In this document: positions 20,638 to 30,638 of the stretch, one piece after another | Layout of the letters: every line of letters starts with the position of its first letter | How positions within the stretch are numbered: the stretch's first letter is position 1 | Virus record (IMG/VR): IMGVR_UViG_3300043410_001097 | Coordinates: 1-37,914 of that record | Length of the DNA: 37,914 nt | Reading direction: 5' to 3' (one strand) | Source: a virus | The notes under the pieces: generated by a model | Seen by the model: only the letters and a program-made list of their open reading frames with translations | Database searches by the model: none | Told to the model about the DNA's origin: nothing | Position numbers and translations under genes: made by a program

Positions 20638-21591
20638 ATGGTTGCATTTTTTGGAAATACCACAGCTAACCAACTTGGTAACATACGTCAAGGAATTCCT
20701 GCAGGTACGCCCTACACTTTGTCGGCTGTTGACCCGCTTGCTGGAGTAACTGGACTTACGCATGCTCCTGGCGCTTTTAGAGGGCAGGATATTAGTTCTA
20801 TAGTCACTGCTCCTGATGTATCTCCTGTACAAGACCTTCAATACTGGCTTGACCAAGCTCGTGGTATGGATACGACTGACTGGGCAGGTCTCCAGAGTGG
20901 CTACCAGGACGTTGCAAGTCAGGCAAAAAATCGTATTGCAGCTATGTATCGAGCTCTTCAAGGTGAGCGTAAACAAAGTGGCAAGCAGTATGAGGCTGAC
21001 CGCGCAGCGGCAGCAGCTAGTATTTCAGGCGCTGCTGATACTGCAGCAAATGATATCAAGGCAGCCTACGAAAATGCTTACCAGAACCAAGCCAATGTTG
21101 CAGCACAACTTGGACTTGATAATCCTCTTGCTAACGAAGCAATGACTGCCATGGGTACTCGTGCTGCTGAAAATCAAGCAACTACTCGTAATAACCAGGC
21201 ACGATTCCTCTCTAACAACGCTACATCACTAGCCGATTCTCTTGCCTTCAATCGAGACATGATTGGCGGTGCTGGATTTGCAAGCAACGAAGGACAAGCA
21301 AATATTGAGTCGCTTCTCATGAACCGACTCAACGACCTTCAACTGGCAAAGCAACAGAGTGGCTCCCTGTCGAAACTTCTTCCGTTGGCTCAGGGACTCC
21401 AGCAGTTTGACGCTTCGCTAACTCCTGGTATGACATTTGACCAGCAACTTTCTGCAGCACGACAGGCGGCTGACCAGCAACTTGCCATGCAAAAGCTTCA
21501 GCAAAGTTGGGTGGATACTCTTATGAAGAATGGAAAGTCATACGAGGAGGCTTCGGCAATCGCCAACCAAATCCTCGCCGCTCAGCAGTAA
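20638..21591 (+). CDS. Probable internal virion protein
   Basis: A 317-residue Ala/Gln/Asn-rich helical protein. The N-terminal 70 residues form a Gly/Pro-rich, non-helical part. From about 75 on it is long amphipathic helix (YQDVASQAKNRIAAMYRALQG, then SISGAADTAANDIKAAYENA), and it ends with SYEEASAIANQILAAQQ. It is placed just before the giant virion protein and resembles T7 gp14/gp15-type ejection proteins in composition and order, not in any motif I can name. AGGAG is the SD. Confidence 0.62.
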   Translation: MVAFFGNTTANQLGNIRQGIPAGTPYTLSAVDPLAGVTGLTHAPGAFRGQDISSIVTAPDVSPVQDLQYWLDQARGMDTTDWAGLQSGYQDVASQAKNRIAAMYRALQGERKQSGKQYEADRAAAAASISGAADTAANDIKAAYENAYQNQANVAAQLGLDNPLANEAMTAMGTRAAENQATTRNNQARFLSNNATSLADSLAFNRDMIGGAGFASNEGQANIESLLMNRLNDLQLAKQQSGSLSKLLPLAQGLQQFDASLTPGMTFDQQLSAARQAADQQLAMQKLQQSWVDTLMKNGKSYEEASAIANQILAAQQ

Positions 21592-21600
21592 GGTAGTTAT

Positions 21601-24600
21601 ATGGCGTCAAGTCAAAAGCTTCCTGACAATACTGTTTCCGAGTATCTCAAAACGCTCGGCGGTGGGGCCTCTTTCAAGCCCCTTCCTGGAGCAGTAAGCA
21701 CTACTCCTTCTTACAATGTCAATCAAGATGCATCTAATCAAGATGCACTTTCTTGGCTGTTTGACATGCTTAGTCGTCCTGAGTATGCCGTTACCGAAAC
21801 TGCTAGCTCCATTGCTGACTTATTTGATAAGAAGCAACAATTTGATGCATTGAGTGGGGCAGGGCACGTTTTGTCGGCTCCATTCCGAGGATTGTTTTCT
21901 ACAGCAGCTCCTGACAAAATTACGGGTTCTGGTTTGATACAGCAAATCACAAATATTGCTAACCAAGATAACCCGAACTATAAGCCTGATACTTCAGAAC
22001 CTGCAAATATCAATCGTGGTCTTGCTGGGTTTGGACTTGATGTAGCCCTTGACCCGCTTACTTATCTGACCCTTGGTGGTAGTGCTGCCGCTAAAGCGGC
22101 TAAAGAAGCAGCGAAAGCAGCCGAGGCTGCCAAAATGGCTGGTTCGGCAGGTGCCACATTTGCTAAGACCGCTGAGGGTCAATCTGCTATCAAAGCACTC
22201 GAAGAAGCGGGTGCCCTCAAGAATGGTCAAGTAGTACAACAAAGCACAGTCCCTCCCATCTCAACTGACTCGCTGATTAGCACCTACCGAGGAAAACTTC
22301 CTGAGGCTAAGAAGTATGTGGTCAATATCTTCGATAACGCGGCTAAAACACTTCCCGAATTTGCTCAAAAAGGCTACAACTATGGTCGTGGCCTTGGCGC
22401 TGATGCAGCAGCCAACGTTGGTCCGACAGTATTCAGTACTCGGGAAGAGGCACTTCTTGCCCTTGCCAAGGAACAGGAACGTCTTGGTGGCAAGTGGGTA
22501 GACAACGTAGTCCAGGATGGGCGAGTAGCCACCCGTGACCTGCCTAAGGACACGGCTGCTGCGTCTATTGACGAACTTACTCCTATGTCCTCAGTGTCTA
22601 AAGAGGCCTCTGTCGTAGGTAAGCCTGCTCAGTTGGACATTCCGATGGGTATTACGCCTGAAGGACAGCAGCAGACTCTTCGTGAGATTATCAACTTGTC
22701 TGAACGACAAGCTGGGGCGGCCTCCCGTACCCGTAGCACTCAGACTGTACGGAATATCCTCAAGGGACAAGAAGCAGCTACCATTCCTTCCACGGTTGGT
22801 AAGGCTCTTACCTTTGCCAAGTGGCGTGACGAAGCTACCGCATATTTACGGGGTAACTACAAGGCTCTCTCTGAGACAACTAAGAGTGGTCGAATAGTTG
22901 GTACTGGTCCTCAACTTGAGACTATTGACCAACTCAATAAGAAGATTGATGAAGCAGCCAAGCTTGCTCAAATTGGTGGAAAGCCGATTACCCCTGAGGT
23001 AATCAAGCAACTTGAGGCTATGGCAAAAACAGGGAATCTCCCCGCAGGGGTTCTCCAAAAAGCCAAACAGATGCGAGCAGAATTGGATGCTCTTATCTCT
23101 AAGCGAAACATTGCAAAGGACTCTTTCGACGAGGACATGGCTGCTTTGTACAAAAAGTACAAAGACACCATCAAGGAACACGGCGCTGCCTCAATTCTCG
23201 GTGACGCGGCAGTAGCAGCAGGTGGAAGACTCGATGCTGCCCAGACCTTGACCAATATGTACAAGGAAAATGCTGTTCTCCTTGAAAGCGTGTTCGGTAA
23301 GGCCACACTAGGAATCCTCCGTGGAATGTCCAACAACCCTGTCATGTTGGAACGAACACTGACCGACATCAAGGGAATCTTTGACAAGTCAGGCCTCCTT
23401 GACGATGCGTTGGTCAAGGTAGAAATCAACGACACTAAGCGTCTTCAAGCTCAACGTGCTGTACTCAAGCACATCGGTGTTGATTACAGCGCTTACAAGA
23501 GTCGTGTACTTACCACTCGGAAGCTCCTCAATGAAGGTGTAGCATTTGGGCGCTCCGCTTCCGTCCAGCAGACCATCATCCGCCTTGCTAACGAGGACAT
23601 GCGACGCATTGCTGTCGGGTATGGGATTACCAAGGAAGAGGAAGCCCTCAAACTCATTGAGGAGATTGTCCCTAACGCAATCAACGAAGTTCTTGCTAAG
23701 AACTTTGACATCAAAAAGCTCGCTGACATGTACAAGTTCATTTCCAAAAATGGAATTCTTCGTACCCATGCAAGCCTCGGTAAGGGAACGGGGCTTGACC
23801 CTGTAGCCCTCAACACCTACAAGCAGTGGGAAATCTACAAGGCAATCAACAAGCAGGTCAGTACTGAGCTGCACAAACTGATTCCTTCAGGCCTTGCTGG
23901 GGACAAGCTTGCTCGTCAGAAACTCCGCATCACACTTGCTGGTATGCGTATGGCTGATGAGGCGCTCCGCCGCATTGGAATCCCCGTACACATTGACTAC
24001 CAAGGTGAGCGCATTGCTTTGTCGATGGCAGATGTCATTGAGACAGTTCTCCAGCAGAAGCACAAGGCAGACCTTCTCACTGAAGGTGGCAAGGTTTCTA
24101 AGGTCGGAAAGACTGCAGATAACTATGTTGAGTTGGCGTTCTTCAATGCTGAGACTGCAGTAGCACCTACTAAGTTCCTTGACTCTGTAATGGTCATGCT
24201 TGGTGGAGGCAAGAAAGCCGACATCGTGAAGATGCTGGGGAGCACCGAGCGTAGGACTCCTGGCGGTAAGGCCATCGACAATAAGTGGGCGACCGATAAG
24301 ACGCTTGGGCGATACCAGTTTGCTGCCATTATCAAAGATAAAAACGGCAACATCATCCAGAAAAACAAGTTCATCAAGGGCTCTAAGCTCGGTGAGGCTA
24401 AGGGCAAAAAGGGCAACTATGTCGAATGGAACGGCAAAGAGGTCAAGTCCACAATGGCTGACCTGCTCATCAGTTCCAAGAAGGAACTAGAAGCCAAGGC
24501 TATTGCTAACATCGAGTACCTCAAGCAGATTACCGATGCTGACTCAATGGTCATTGCTGAAGAAGCATTGAAGACCCTCAACCGTATTGCTGAAGACCCG

Positions 24601-27228
24601 CGCAACGTCATGGAGTTGCTGACGTTCCTCCGCACCCCCCAGACATTTGTAGTAGATGCAGCGGCTACTGTCGGTGCCAGTGCGGCAGCCGCCGCAACTG
24701 CCTCACTCAAGACTGAACTGGCTGTAGGAATCCATGCCACGACAGCCGCTGAGAGTGCTTTCAGTAAAGCACAGGTTTTCCGTGAGACTCTTGCCAAGCT
24801 TCCCAAGAAGCCTCAAGAATCCTTGGGAGATAAATATTTCCGCGACTTTATGGCTCGTGAGAACGCGAAGGCTGCCAAGCTTACTGTCGATGACCTCCAC
24901 GACCTCAATGACGCAATGGCAGCTAAGGTCGCTTCGGGCGAAATTACCGCAGCGGATACTGAAAGTATCCTCATGCGCGACACCTCAATAGCCACTAAGG
25001 AACTGGGCTTTGACGCTGCTGCAGAAATCAACCTTGGGATTATCCGCATCAACATGGGCGGCGTATACCGATTCTTCAAGAACGATTACGGTCAGAAGAA
25101 CGAGCTCATCAACCTATTTGAGTCCACTCGTTCTGGTCACGAAATAGCTCAAGAACTTCTCGGTACCCGTGTAAAAGGCCTTCAAGAACTAAACAAAAAA
25201 TTTAGTCAAGTGCTTCCTGACGGTAAAACTACGGTCCTTCAAAAAGCTTTCCAGGATTTGCAGATAGGTAACACTCCGTCTGACCCCATAATCAAGGAAG
25301 CTTACGACGAGTTAGACAAGCATATGAGTGCGTTCTTTGACCTTACCCAAGAAGGCCATGACGCACTTTTCGGAAACCAGTTTTTCCGCACAGGTCAAGG
25401 TGTTGAGTACATCAATGAGACACTCAAAGCGTATGACGTACTAAGTCTCGGTAGCGAAGGTAAGTACGCTAATGACTTGTTTGATATTGGTCTAGCAGCT
25501 AAGAGTATCCCCGAAGGTGGAGACATTCTTACTGCAATGACAGGCCAGTGGCGAAAGTGGGAAATCAAAGACCCGATTGATTTCATTAGCCGACTCAACG
25601 CCGCCTCAATTCACATGGCTACAGATGTATCTGTCGTATCTTCTTTCGTGCGAGACGGCAAAAAACTAGGCTTTGTATCTATTGAGCCTATTGCTGGGTG
25701 GGTAAAGCTCTATTCATCTAAGAAGAGTCGCTACACGCAACTGCTTCCTAGTAATGTATATGTCGAGCCTGAAGTGGCGGCAATGTTTCATCGCATGGAA
25801 GAGGTTGGCAGTGCCAGCTTGCACTTCAAAGGCAAGCTAGGCGAATTTACCAAGAACTATTACGACCCGCTTCAAAGTGCTTGGAAGACAGGCATTACTG
25901 TCTACCGTCCTGGACACCACCTGCGTAACCTTTTCGGTGATGAGTCCATGACTTTCCTTGACCAAGGAATCGCCTATGCTCACCGAAGCGCAGGCCTCGC
26001 GTTGCAGTTGATGGCTAGTAGGACAAGTTACGAGGGTGTTGACCTTATTACCATACTTACTAACTATGGTAAGCGTGACCGAGGCAATCTCATCGGTGAA
26101 CTAAATGCTGGTAGAAGTCTTGAAGTAAAAGCTGGTGGGGATGTAATCAGTGGCGGCAAGTTTGGGAAACTTACTGTAGATGAACTTTTTACTCAAATCC
26201 ACAGTCGAGGAATTCTTCCTACGACAGCAGTTATTGAGGACATCTACCATGCCGAAGGTGTTGCTGGGAAATTCTCTCAAACTATGGATAAGGTTGTTTT
26301 CCGAGACACCAAATACGCAAACTTCTGGGGAGGAATCTCCGAGGGCCGTGACCACTTCAGCCGTATCAAGCACTTCATGCAGATTGTCGAGAAGGCACAG
26401 AATGGACACAAGAGTGTCCCTGCCTTCAAAACCAAAGAAGCACTTTTTGACTATGCGGCTAAGCAAGTATTGAAGTATCACCCCGATGCTTCTCTTCTTA
26501 CGACTGGTGAGCGCATGGTTGCTCGCCGACTCATCCCTTTCTACTCCTGGATGAGTCGGGCGCTCCCTGCAGTTATGGGCGCTGCGCTCACCAATCCCGC
26601 TCGTGTAACGGTGTTCAATAAGGCCAGCTACAACTTGGCTGTGGCTATGGGAGTGAATCCTGACTCCCTCTCTGACCCCTTCCCGAATGACCAGCTATTC
26701 CCGAGCTTCTTGACGGAAAAAGCAAGTGGGCCGCAACTAAAGGTTGGCGGGAAGTATTACGGCATCAACCCTGGAATCGTGACATGGGACCTTGCCAACA
26801 CGTTTGCTCCTGGACTCCCTGGGTCAGGACAACCCTCCCTATCGGGCGCACTTTCTCCCATTACAGGTCAGCTATCTCCGCTGCTCCGACTTCCGCTGGA
26901 GTTGGTAGCAGGTACCTCGCTCGGTACGGGCTCCAAAATCAACGACATGTCCGACTATATTGACCAGAACATTCCTGGGCTCAACTACCTTGCGACTATT
27001 TCTGGATATAGCCCGTCAGGCTCTGTATTCTCGATGCTTCAAGGCATGGGGCCCGACCCTCTGTACCAAGTTGCTCAGGGGAACCGAACGGCTTTGTCGC
27101 AGGGATTGTCGTTTGCTAACTATGTAACAGGTCTCGGTCTGTCAGAATTGAGTAAGCCCAACTACATCAACTACGCTGAGATTGAAAAGCGTAACCGAGA
27201 AGCTCCGAGGACAAGAAGTGGTTTCTAG
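21601..27228 (+). CDS. Giant internal (ejection) virion protein
   Basis: A 1875-residue, mostly helical protein, the largest in the window and by position the T7 gp16-like ejection protein. Near residue 145 it has GFGLDVALDPLTYLTLGG, followed by an Ala/Lys-rich helix. A long central helical region follows. Near residue 1435 it has WKTGITVYRPGHHLRNLFGDESMTFLDQG and near 1640 RRLIPFYSWMSRALPAVMGAAL. The last two patterns recur in large phage virion proteins of the PLxRFG-containing kind. No transglycosylase Glu motif or other catalytic site was recognised, and the wall-cutting activity may reside in the adjacent NlpC/P60 protein. The C terminus overlaps that gene by 11 bases. Confidence 0.7.
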   Translation: MASSQKLPDNTVSEYLKTLGGGASFKPLPGAVSTTPSYNVNQDASNQDALSWLFDMLSRPEYAVTETASSIADLFDKKQQFDALSGAGHVLSAPFRGLFSTAAPDKITGSGLIQQITNIANQDNPNYKPDTSEPANINRGLAGFGLDVALDPLTYLTLGGSAAAKAAKEAAKAAEAAKMAGSAGATFAKTAEGQSAIKALEEAGALKNGQVVQQSTVPPISTDSLISTYRGKLPEAKKYVVNIFDNAAKTLPEFAQKGYNYGRGLGADAAANVGPTVFSTREEALLALAKEQERLGGKWVDNVVQDGRVATRDLPKDTAAASIDELTPMSSVSKEASVVGKPAQLDIPMGITPEGQQQTLREIINLSERQAGAASRTRSTQTVRNILKGQEAATIPSTVGKALTFAKWRDEATAYLRGNYKALSETTKSGRIVGTGPQLETIDQLNKKIDEAAKLAQIGGKPITPEVIKQLEAMAKTGNLPAGVLQKAKQMRAELDALISKRNIAKDSFDEDMAALYKKYKDTIKEHGAASILGDAAVAAGGRLDAAQTLTNMYKENAVLLESVFGKATLGILRGMSNNPVMLERTLTDIKGIFDKSGLLDDALVKVEINDTKRLQAQRAVLKHIGVDYSAYKSRVLTTRKLLNEGVAFGRSASVQQTIIRLANEDMRRIAVGYGITKEEEALKLIEEIVPNAINEVLAKNFDIKKLADMYKFISKNGILRTHASLGKGTGLDPVALNTYKQWEIYKAINKQVSTELHKLIPSGLAGDKLARQKLRITLAGMRMADEALRRIGIPVHIDYQGERIALSMADVIETVLQQKHKADLLTEGGKVSKVGKTADNYVELAFFNAETAVAPTKFLDSVMVMLGGGKKADIVKMLGSTERRTPGGKAIDNKWATDKTLGRYQFAAIIKDKNGNIIQKNKFIKGSKLGEAKGKKGNYVEWNGKEVKSTMADLLISSKKELEAKAIANIEYLKQITDADSMVIAEEALKTLNRIAEDPRNVMELLTFLRTPQTFVVDAAATVGASAAAAATASLKTELAVGIHATTAAESAFSKAQVFRETLAKLPKKPQESLGDKYFRDFMARENAKAAKLTVDDLHDLNDAMAAKVASGEITAADTESILMRDTSIATKELGFDAAAEINLGIIRINMGGVYRFFKNDYGQKNELINLFESTRSGHEIAQELLGTRVKGLQELNKKFSQVLPDGKTTVLQKAFQDLQIGNTPSDPIIKEAYDELDKHMSAFFDLTQEGHDALFGNQFFRTGQGVEYINETLKAYDVLSLGSEGKYANDLFDIGLAAKSIPEGGDILTAMTGQWRKWEIKDPIDFISRLNAASIHMATDVSVVSSFVRDGKKLGFVSIEPIAGWVKLYSSKKSRYTQLLPSNVYVEPEVAAMFHRMEEVGSASLHFKGKLGEFTKNYYDPLQSAWKTGITVYRPGHHLRNLFGDESMTFLDQGIAYAHRSAGLALQLMASRTSYEGVDLITILTNYGKRDRGNLIGELNAGRSLEVKAGGDVISGGKFGKLTVDELFTQIHSRGILPTTAVIEDIYHAEGVAGKFSQTMDKVVFRDTKYANFWGGISEGRDHFSRIKHFMQIVEKAQNGHKSVPAFKTKEALFDYAAKQVLKYHPDASLLTTGERMVARRLIPFYSWMSRALPAVMGAALTNPARVTVFNKASYNLAVAMGVNPDSLSDPFPNDQLFPSFLTEKASGPQLKVGGKYYGINPGIVTWDLANTFAPGLPGSGQPSLSGALSPITGQLSPLLRLPLELVAGTSLGTGSKINDMSDYIDQNIPGLNYLATISGYSPSGSVFSMLQGMGPDPLYQVAQGNRTALSQGLSFANYVTGLGLSELSKPNYINYAEIEKRNREAPRTRSGF

Positions 27229-28036
27229 CCTAAACCCCATGACTGCACAGGCAGAGGAATTCTCTGCCGCTAAAGCGAACCAGTTTCAGCCTGTAGCTAC
27301 AGGTACTCCTGTAACAACTGGTAATACAAGTCTTCTTCCTGGAGTCCGTTCAGTTTCACTTCAGACGGTTCCCACTGGTACCAATATTGGTACTACCGCT
27401 TTGTACCGTGGAATCAATGGAGTACAAGACAACGTAGACCGAATCAATGCATTGTTCAATGCTGATATGGCTGCTCGTCAAGCTTCCCAGCAAAGCCAGC
27501 AATCTGCTCTTGGAGGCAGTTCATATAATCCCAAATATGGAGACATGAATCTTGCTGGACAGGCATACAAAAATGATGGCTCGCTATCAGATAGTCGTAA
27601 TCGACTTATGCGTAAAGCTTCCTCTTATATCGGAGACCCGTATGTACTTGGTGGTACTTCGCATCAGGGAATCGACTGCTCAGGGCTCGTCATGTCGGTC
27701 TATAACAAGATGGGATTCAACGTCTCCCAACACAATGCGACGTGGCAAGGACAGCACATTCCTGGAGTCCGAACCAGCGTAGACAACCTGCGACCTGGAG
27801 ACCTTGTGGCCTGGAAAGATGGAAGCCACATCGCTATCTATGCAGGCAATGGCGAAATAATTGAATCGGCAAATACTCGCGTAGGCACTGTACGCCGAAA
27901 GCTCTGGGCAAATCCCGACGATGTTGTTGGTATTGCTGTCAGACTTCCTGGAGAGGGACTCGTCAATAACCCTGGAGTGACCAATAAGAGGATACACCGA
28001 CAGACTGAAACTGCGTCTGGGCGAGGAATCGTCTAA
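27218..28036 (+). CDS. NlpC/P60 peptidase, virion or lysis enzyme
   Basis: A 272-residue protein. The first 115 residues are Thr/Gly/Gln-rich and probably disordered. The NlpC/P60 domain (about 125-255) shows the catalytic Cys154 in GIDCSGLV and His204 in GSHIAIYAG, with PGDLVAW between. This family cleaves D-Glu-diaminopimelate or similar links in peptidoglycan stem peptides. GTG 27218 is chosen for its GAGGA SD; it lies inside the preceding gene. Coupling to the giant virion protein suggests a tail-associated wall hydrolase, although endolysin activity is also possible. Confidence 0.82.
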   Translation: MVSSLNPMTAQAEEFSAAKANQFQPVATGTPVTTGNTSLLPGVRSVSLQTVPTGTNIGTTALYRGINGVQDNVDRINALFNADMAARQASQQSQQSALGGSSYNPKYGDMNLAGQAYKNDGSLSDSRNRLMRKASSYIGDPYVLGGTSHQGIDCSGLVMSVYNKMGFNVSQHNATWQGQHIPGVRTSVDNLRPGDLVAWKDGSHIAIYAGNGEIIESANTRVGTVRRKLWANPDDVVGIAVRLPGEGLVNNPGVTNKRIHRQTETASGRGIV

Positions 28037-28311
28037 TGACTAGCCAGGAATTCGATAACCTTGTCAGCGAGTATGGCTGGGTAGTTGCCGTCTCTGTTGT
28101 AGTTATTGGATTCTTTACAATGGTTGGAAAGGCTTGGGGTAGCATCGTCAAGTTTGTCAAGGTAGTAGATATTCTTATTGACCTTCCTGATAAGCTTCAG
28201 GCCATAGAAGATAAGTTGCATACAGTTGAGCACGAAGTAACCACTAACTCTGGTACGAGTATCAAAGATGCAGTTCGCCGTATCGAAGAGCGACTCAGTA
28301 CAGAGGCTTAG
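28036..28311 (+). CDS. Single-pass membrane protein, holin-like
   Basis: A 91-residue protein. A hydrophobic helix (WVVAVSVVVIGFFTMVGKAWG, about 15-33) is followed by an amphipathic helix and a coiled coil (LPDKLQAIEDKLHTVEHEV), ending in a charged tail. This one-helix plus coiled-coil layout resembles actinophage membrane proteins coded near lysins, often annotated holin-like. It starts within the previous stop (TAATG). Its 3' end overlaps the opposing RuvC-like gene by 17 bases. Confidence 0.65.
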   Translation: MTSQEFDNLVSEYGWVVAVSVVVIGFFTMVGKAWGSIVKFVKVVDILIDLPDKLQAIEDKLHTVEHEVTTNSGTSIKDAVRRIEERLSTEA

Positions 28312-28711
28312 GCTCTAGAAGACCTTGCGTCTCAAGATAGTAGTAGCCATGATTGTAGGCGTCTACATCGTGGCTTTTACTATGGTTACTAGGGCGTTTT
28401 AGACCTGAGTGCAGAGCCGCGACAGTCAGTACTGTCGGTTGTTGAAGCACAAACTTGGCGCTCTGCTCTTTAGCAAGTAGCTTCAGAGCTCCAATTACTT
28501 GAACGGCTACGAACCTACTTCCTGTTTGCGCGACTTGTCGCCCACCGCGTAGACGATAGTCTTCGCAGACAATGACCTTGATGTTTCCCGTGAAACTCTT
28601 GAGTTTTTCGAGTAGTTCCTCGAAGGGGAGCGCTTCTTTTTCGATGAAGGTTCCATCATCTTCCCAGTATGCGATACCTGTCATATCTCCAGGGTCGACA
28701 CTCAGAATCAT
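28295..28711 (-). CDS. RuvC-like Holliday junction resolvase
   Basis: A 138-residue RNase H-fold nuclease. The motifs are in the expected order: ILSVDPGDMTGIAYW (D at about 5), VIVCEDYRL (E near 40) and HDVDAYNHGYYY near 120, providing the C-terminal Asp pair. Phage RuvC-like enzymes resolve recombination and replication junctions before packaging. The start at 28711 is supported by an ATGA overlap with the FmdB-like gene and AAGGA upstream. The DNA for the last catalytic motif also forms the plus-strand terminator. Confidence 0.8.
   Translation of the reverse strand: MILSVDPGDMTGIAYWEDDGTFIEKEALPFEELLEKLKSFTGNIKVIVCEDYRLRGGRQVAQTGSRFVAVQVIGALKLLAKEQSAKFVLQQPTVLTVAALHSGLKRPSNHSKSHDVDAYNHGYYYLETQGLLEPKPLY
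28345..28378 (+). terminator. Terminator for the rightward late transcript
   Basis: A 13-bp stem with one bulged T and one G-U pair (28345-28358 with 28363-28375, loop GCGT) is followed by CTTTTAC. It is read on the plus strand, 34 bases after the last rightward stop codon, and lies within the coding sequence of the opposing RuvC-like gene. Confidence 0.6.
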
Positions 28712-28881
28712 CGTGCGTCCTTGCCCCATCCGCTTCCAGGGAAGATTGCGGCAGGAGACGAGTACACCTTGTTCATGCCAACCTTGCAAAGTGAACACTC
28801 AACTATTGAGTCATCAGATACTGAATGAGTGACCGCAATGATTGTGTGGCATTGAGGACATTTGTAGTCGTAAAGCGCCAT
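28708..28881 (-). CDS. FmdB-like zinc ribbon protein
   Basis: A 57-residue protein starting MALYDYKCPQCHTI, with the second knuckle CSLC at about 29-32, and ending in VYSSPAAIFPGSGWGKD. This order (Y-x-Y/F-x-C-x-x-C, CxxC, F-x-GSGWxxD) is the classic FmdB/CxxC zinc ribbon, common in actinobacteria and their phages and thought to be regulatory. The start overlaps the polymerase stop (TAATG) with AGGAG as SD, and the stop overlaps the RuvC-like start (ATGA). Confidence 0.8.
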   Translation of the reverse strand: MALYDYKCPQCHTIIAVTHSVSDDSIVECSLCKVGMNKVYSSPAAIFPGSGWGKDAR

Positions 28882-30638
28882 TATTCTCCTACCCAGTAAC
28901 CGACATCAACTGCAAAGCGAACATCGAACTTTGTGTCTCCTGTCACGGCGTTTACATTTTCCATAACAGAACGGATGCGCTCCATGTATTCATCGACAAG
29001 TTCGGTCTTGACCTCAAAGGTAATCGAGTCATGTACTTGAAGAAGCATGTGACAATTCTCGGACTCCAGTTGCTTATAGCACTGGACCATTATTCGCTCA
29101 ACGATGTCAGCCGCGCCTCCCTGAATGACAGAGTTCATGGCTTTATACCCATCGCTACGTTCCTCAAAGTGGCGCTCGCGGCCTGTCCACATCTTGATTG
29201 TGCCTGTAGCTTCGACCTTTTTGGTGCATCGTTCATTGAGTTGGCGGAACTTGGGATAGGTAACAAAGTAGTTCTCGCGGATTCGCTGTGCCTCAATCTT
29301 GCTCACACCGAAAACATCCATGATGCGCTTTTCCCCTGCGCCATATTGCATGGAATACACAAGAGTCTTTGTATCTTGTCGAGACATTCCTAGTTGCTTG
29401 GACATCTCAGTAAAGATGTCACGTCCTTCAAGAAAGACCTTTTGTAGTTCCTCTTCCTTGGCGTATGCCGTAGCAAGGCGCAGTTCCAACTGGCTGAAAT
29501 CGGCATTGACTAGCGTGTAACCATCCTGAGCGATAAAGCACTCCTTGACTTTTCCGTTCCACGGCTTGTCTGAGGCTTTCGGAATCTGCTGAAGATTCGG
29601 TTCAGAGCATGACAATCGACCAGTAGCGGTACCATGAGTCTTGTACGAACACCGCAATCTACCGTCACTATCAAGTAGTTCAAGATAAGGTCTGTATGCG
29701 GCGCTGACGGCTTTTTGCCAGCCACGAAATTCCTTGATAAGTCGCGCAACAGGAGACTCCATCTTCTCTAGCATTGTGTCGTAATGCACCATTGCCATCT
29801 TGTCGAATGACGGCTTGCCAGTTTTGGCACTTTTCTTCACGACAGGAAGGCCAAGTTCATCGATGAGCAACTTCTTCAACTGCATGGGCGAAGCAGGATT
29901 CATGTCCAGTTCGGCTTTGATACGCTCCATCTCAGCCTCGCCCTTCTCGATGTATTCTTTAGCGAGTGTCTGGTCAATACGCACACCGCGCCTACGCATT
30001 GCAAGAAGAACTCGCATGAGGTCTTGCTTGTCAGCCCAAATGTTACTCGGAAGTTCTCGCCATTCCTTCATCGACTCCAGCTTGTGCCATACTCGCCAAG
30101 TCAATTCAGCATCTGTAATGGCGTAATCCCACATCATCTCAGGTGTAGTGTTCTGCCAGCCAGTCTTCTTTTCTTTCTCAATTACGGGGTCATAGACTTT
30201 AGATGCACCATCAAGGTAGTACTGTCCAAGCGCGTCTAGCCCTTTGTTGAACGGCTTATTTTCGTTGATGAGATGGGCCATCGTGCAGATATCAAGAAAG
30301 TTGGTGTTATCCATATGGATGCCGATAGTACTCAGGGAAAGAATGTCGAACTGTGCATTTGCAAAGACAAACTGAAAGTCTATACGCTGGAGGAGTTTCT
30401 TGAGCATCTCAAGAGTCTCAGTTCCATAGTTGGTTCCGACAACGTGACCGAAGGGGAAGTAGTGACTGTACGGATTGCCATGGATAACAAACGCGATACT
30501 GACGCCGATGCACTTATCGTCTCCAGCGCCTACCTTGAATCCAGTGGACTCAGTATCTACGGCGATGGTCAATTCAGTTGTATCAAGTGCTACTTGGAGT
30601 AGTGCTTGTCCTTGTTCTTCAGAGTTCAAAGCCATCAT
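28881..30638 (-). CDS. Family-A DNA polymerase with 3'-5' exonuclease
   Basis: A 585-residue replicative polymerase. The exonuclease has VDTEST (D28, E30), NAQFDIL (D98) and YAITDAE (D176). The polymerase domain has motif A NADFSQLELR (D380), motif B R420-x3-K424-x3-Y428-x3-Y432-G433 and motif C QVHDSI (D537). The residue equivalent to E. coli F762 is Tyr428, as in T7. The 5'-nuclease domain is absent. Two tandem ATGs (30638, 30635) follow GGGAG. The gene overlaps the helicase stop by 20 bases. It will copy the phage genome with the adjacent primase, helicase and SSB-like protein. Confidence 0.95.
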   Translation of the reverse strand: MMALNSEEQGQALLQVALDTTELTIAVDTESTGFKVGAGDDKCIGVSIAFVIHGNPYSHYFPFGHVVGTNYGTETLEMLKKLLQRIDFQFVFANAQFDILSLSTIGIHMDNTNFLDICTMAHLINENKPFNKGLDALGQYYLDGASKVYDPVIEKEKKTGWQNTTPEMMWDYAITDAELTWRVWHKLESMKEWRELPSNIWADKQDLMRVLLAMRRRGVRIDQTLAKEYIEKGEAEMERIKAELDMNPASPMQLKKLLIDELGLPVVKKSAKTGKPSFDKMAMVHYDTMLEKMESPVARLIKEFRGWQKAVSAAYRPYLELLDSDGRLRCSYKTHGTATGRLSCSEPNLQQIPKASDKPWNGKVKECFIAQDGYTLVNADFSQLELRLATAYAKEEELQKVFLEGRDIFTEMSKQLGMSRQDTKTLVYSMQYGAGEKRIMDVFGVSKIEAQRIRENYFVTYPKFRQLNERCTKKVEATGTIKMWTGRERHFEERSDGYKAMNSVIQGGAADIVERIMVQCYKQLESENCHMLLQVHDSITFEVKTELVDEYMERIRSVMENVNAVTGDTKFDVRFAVDVGYWVGE

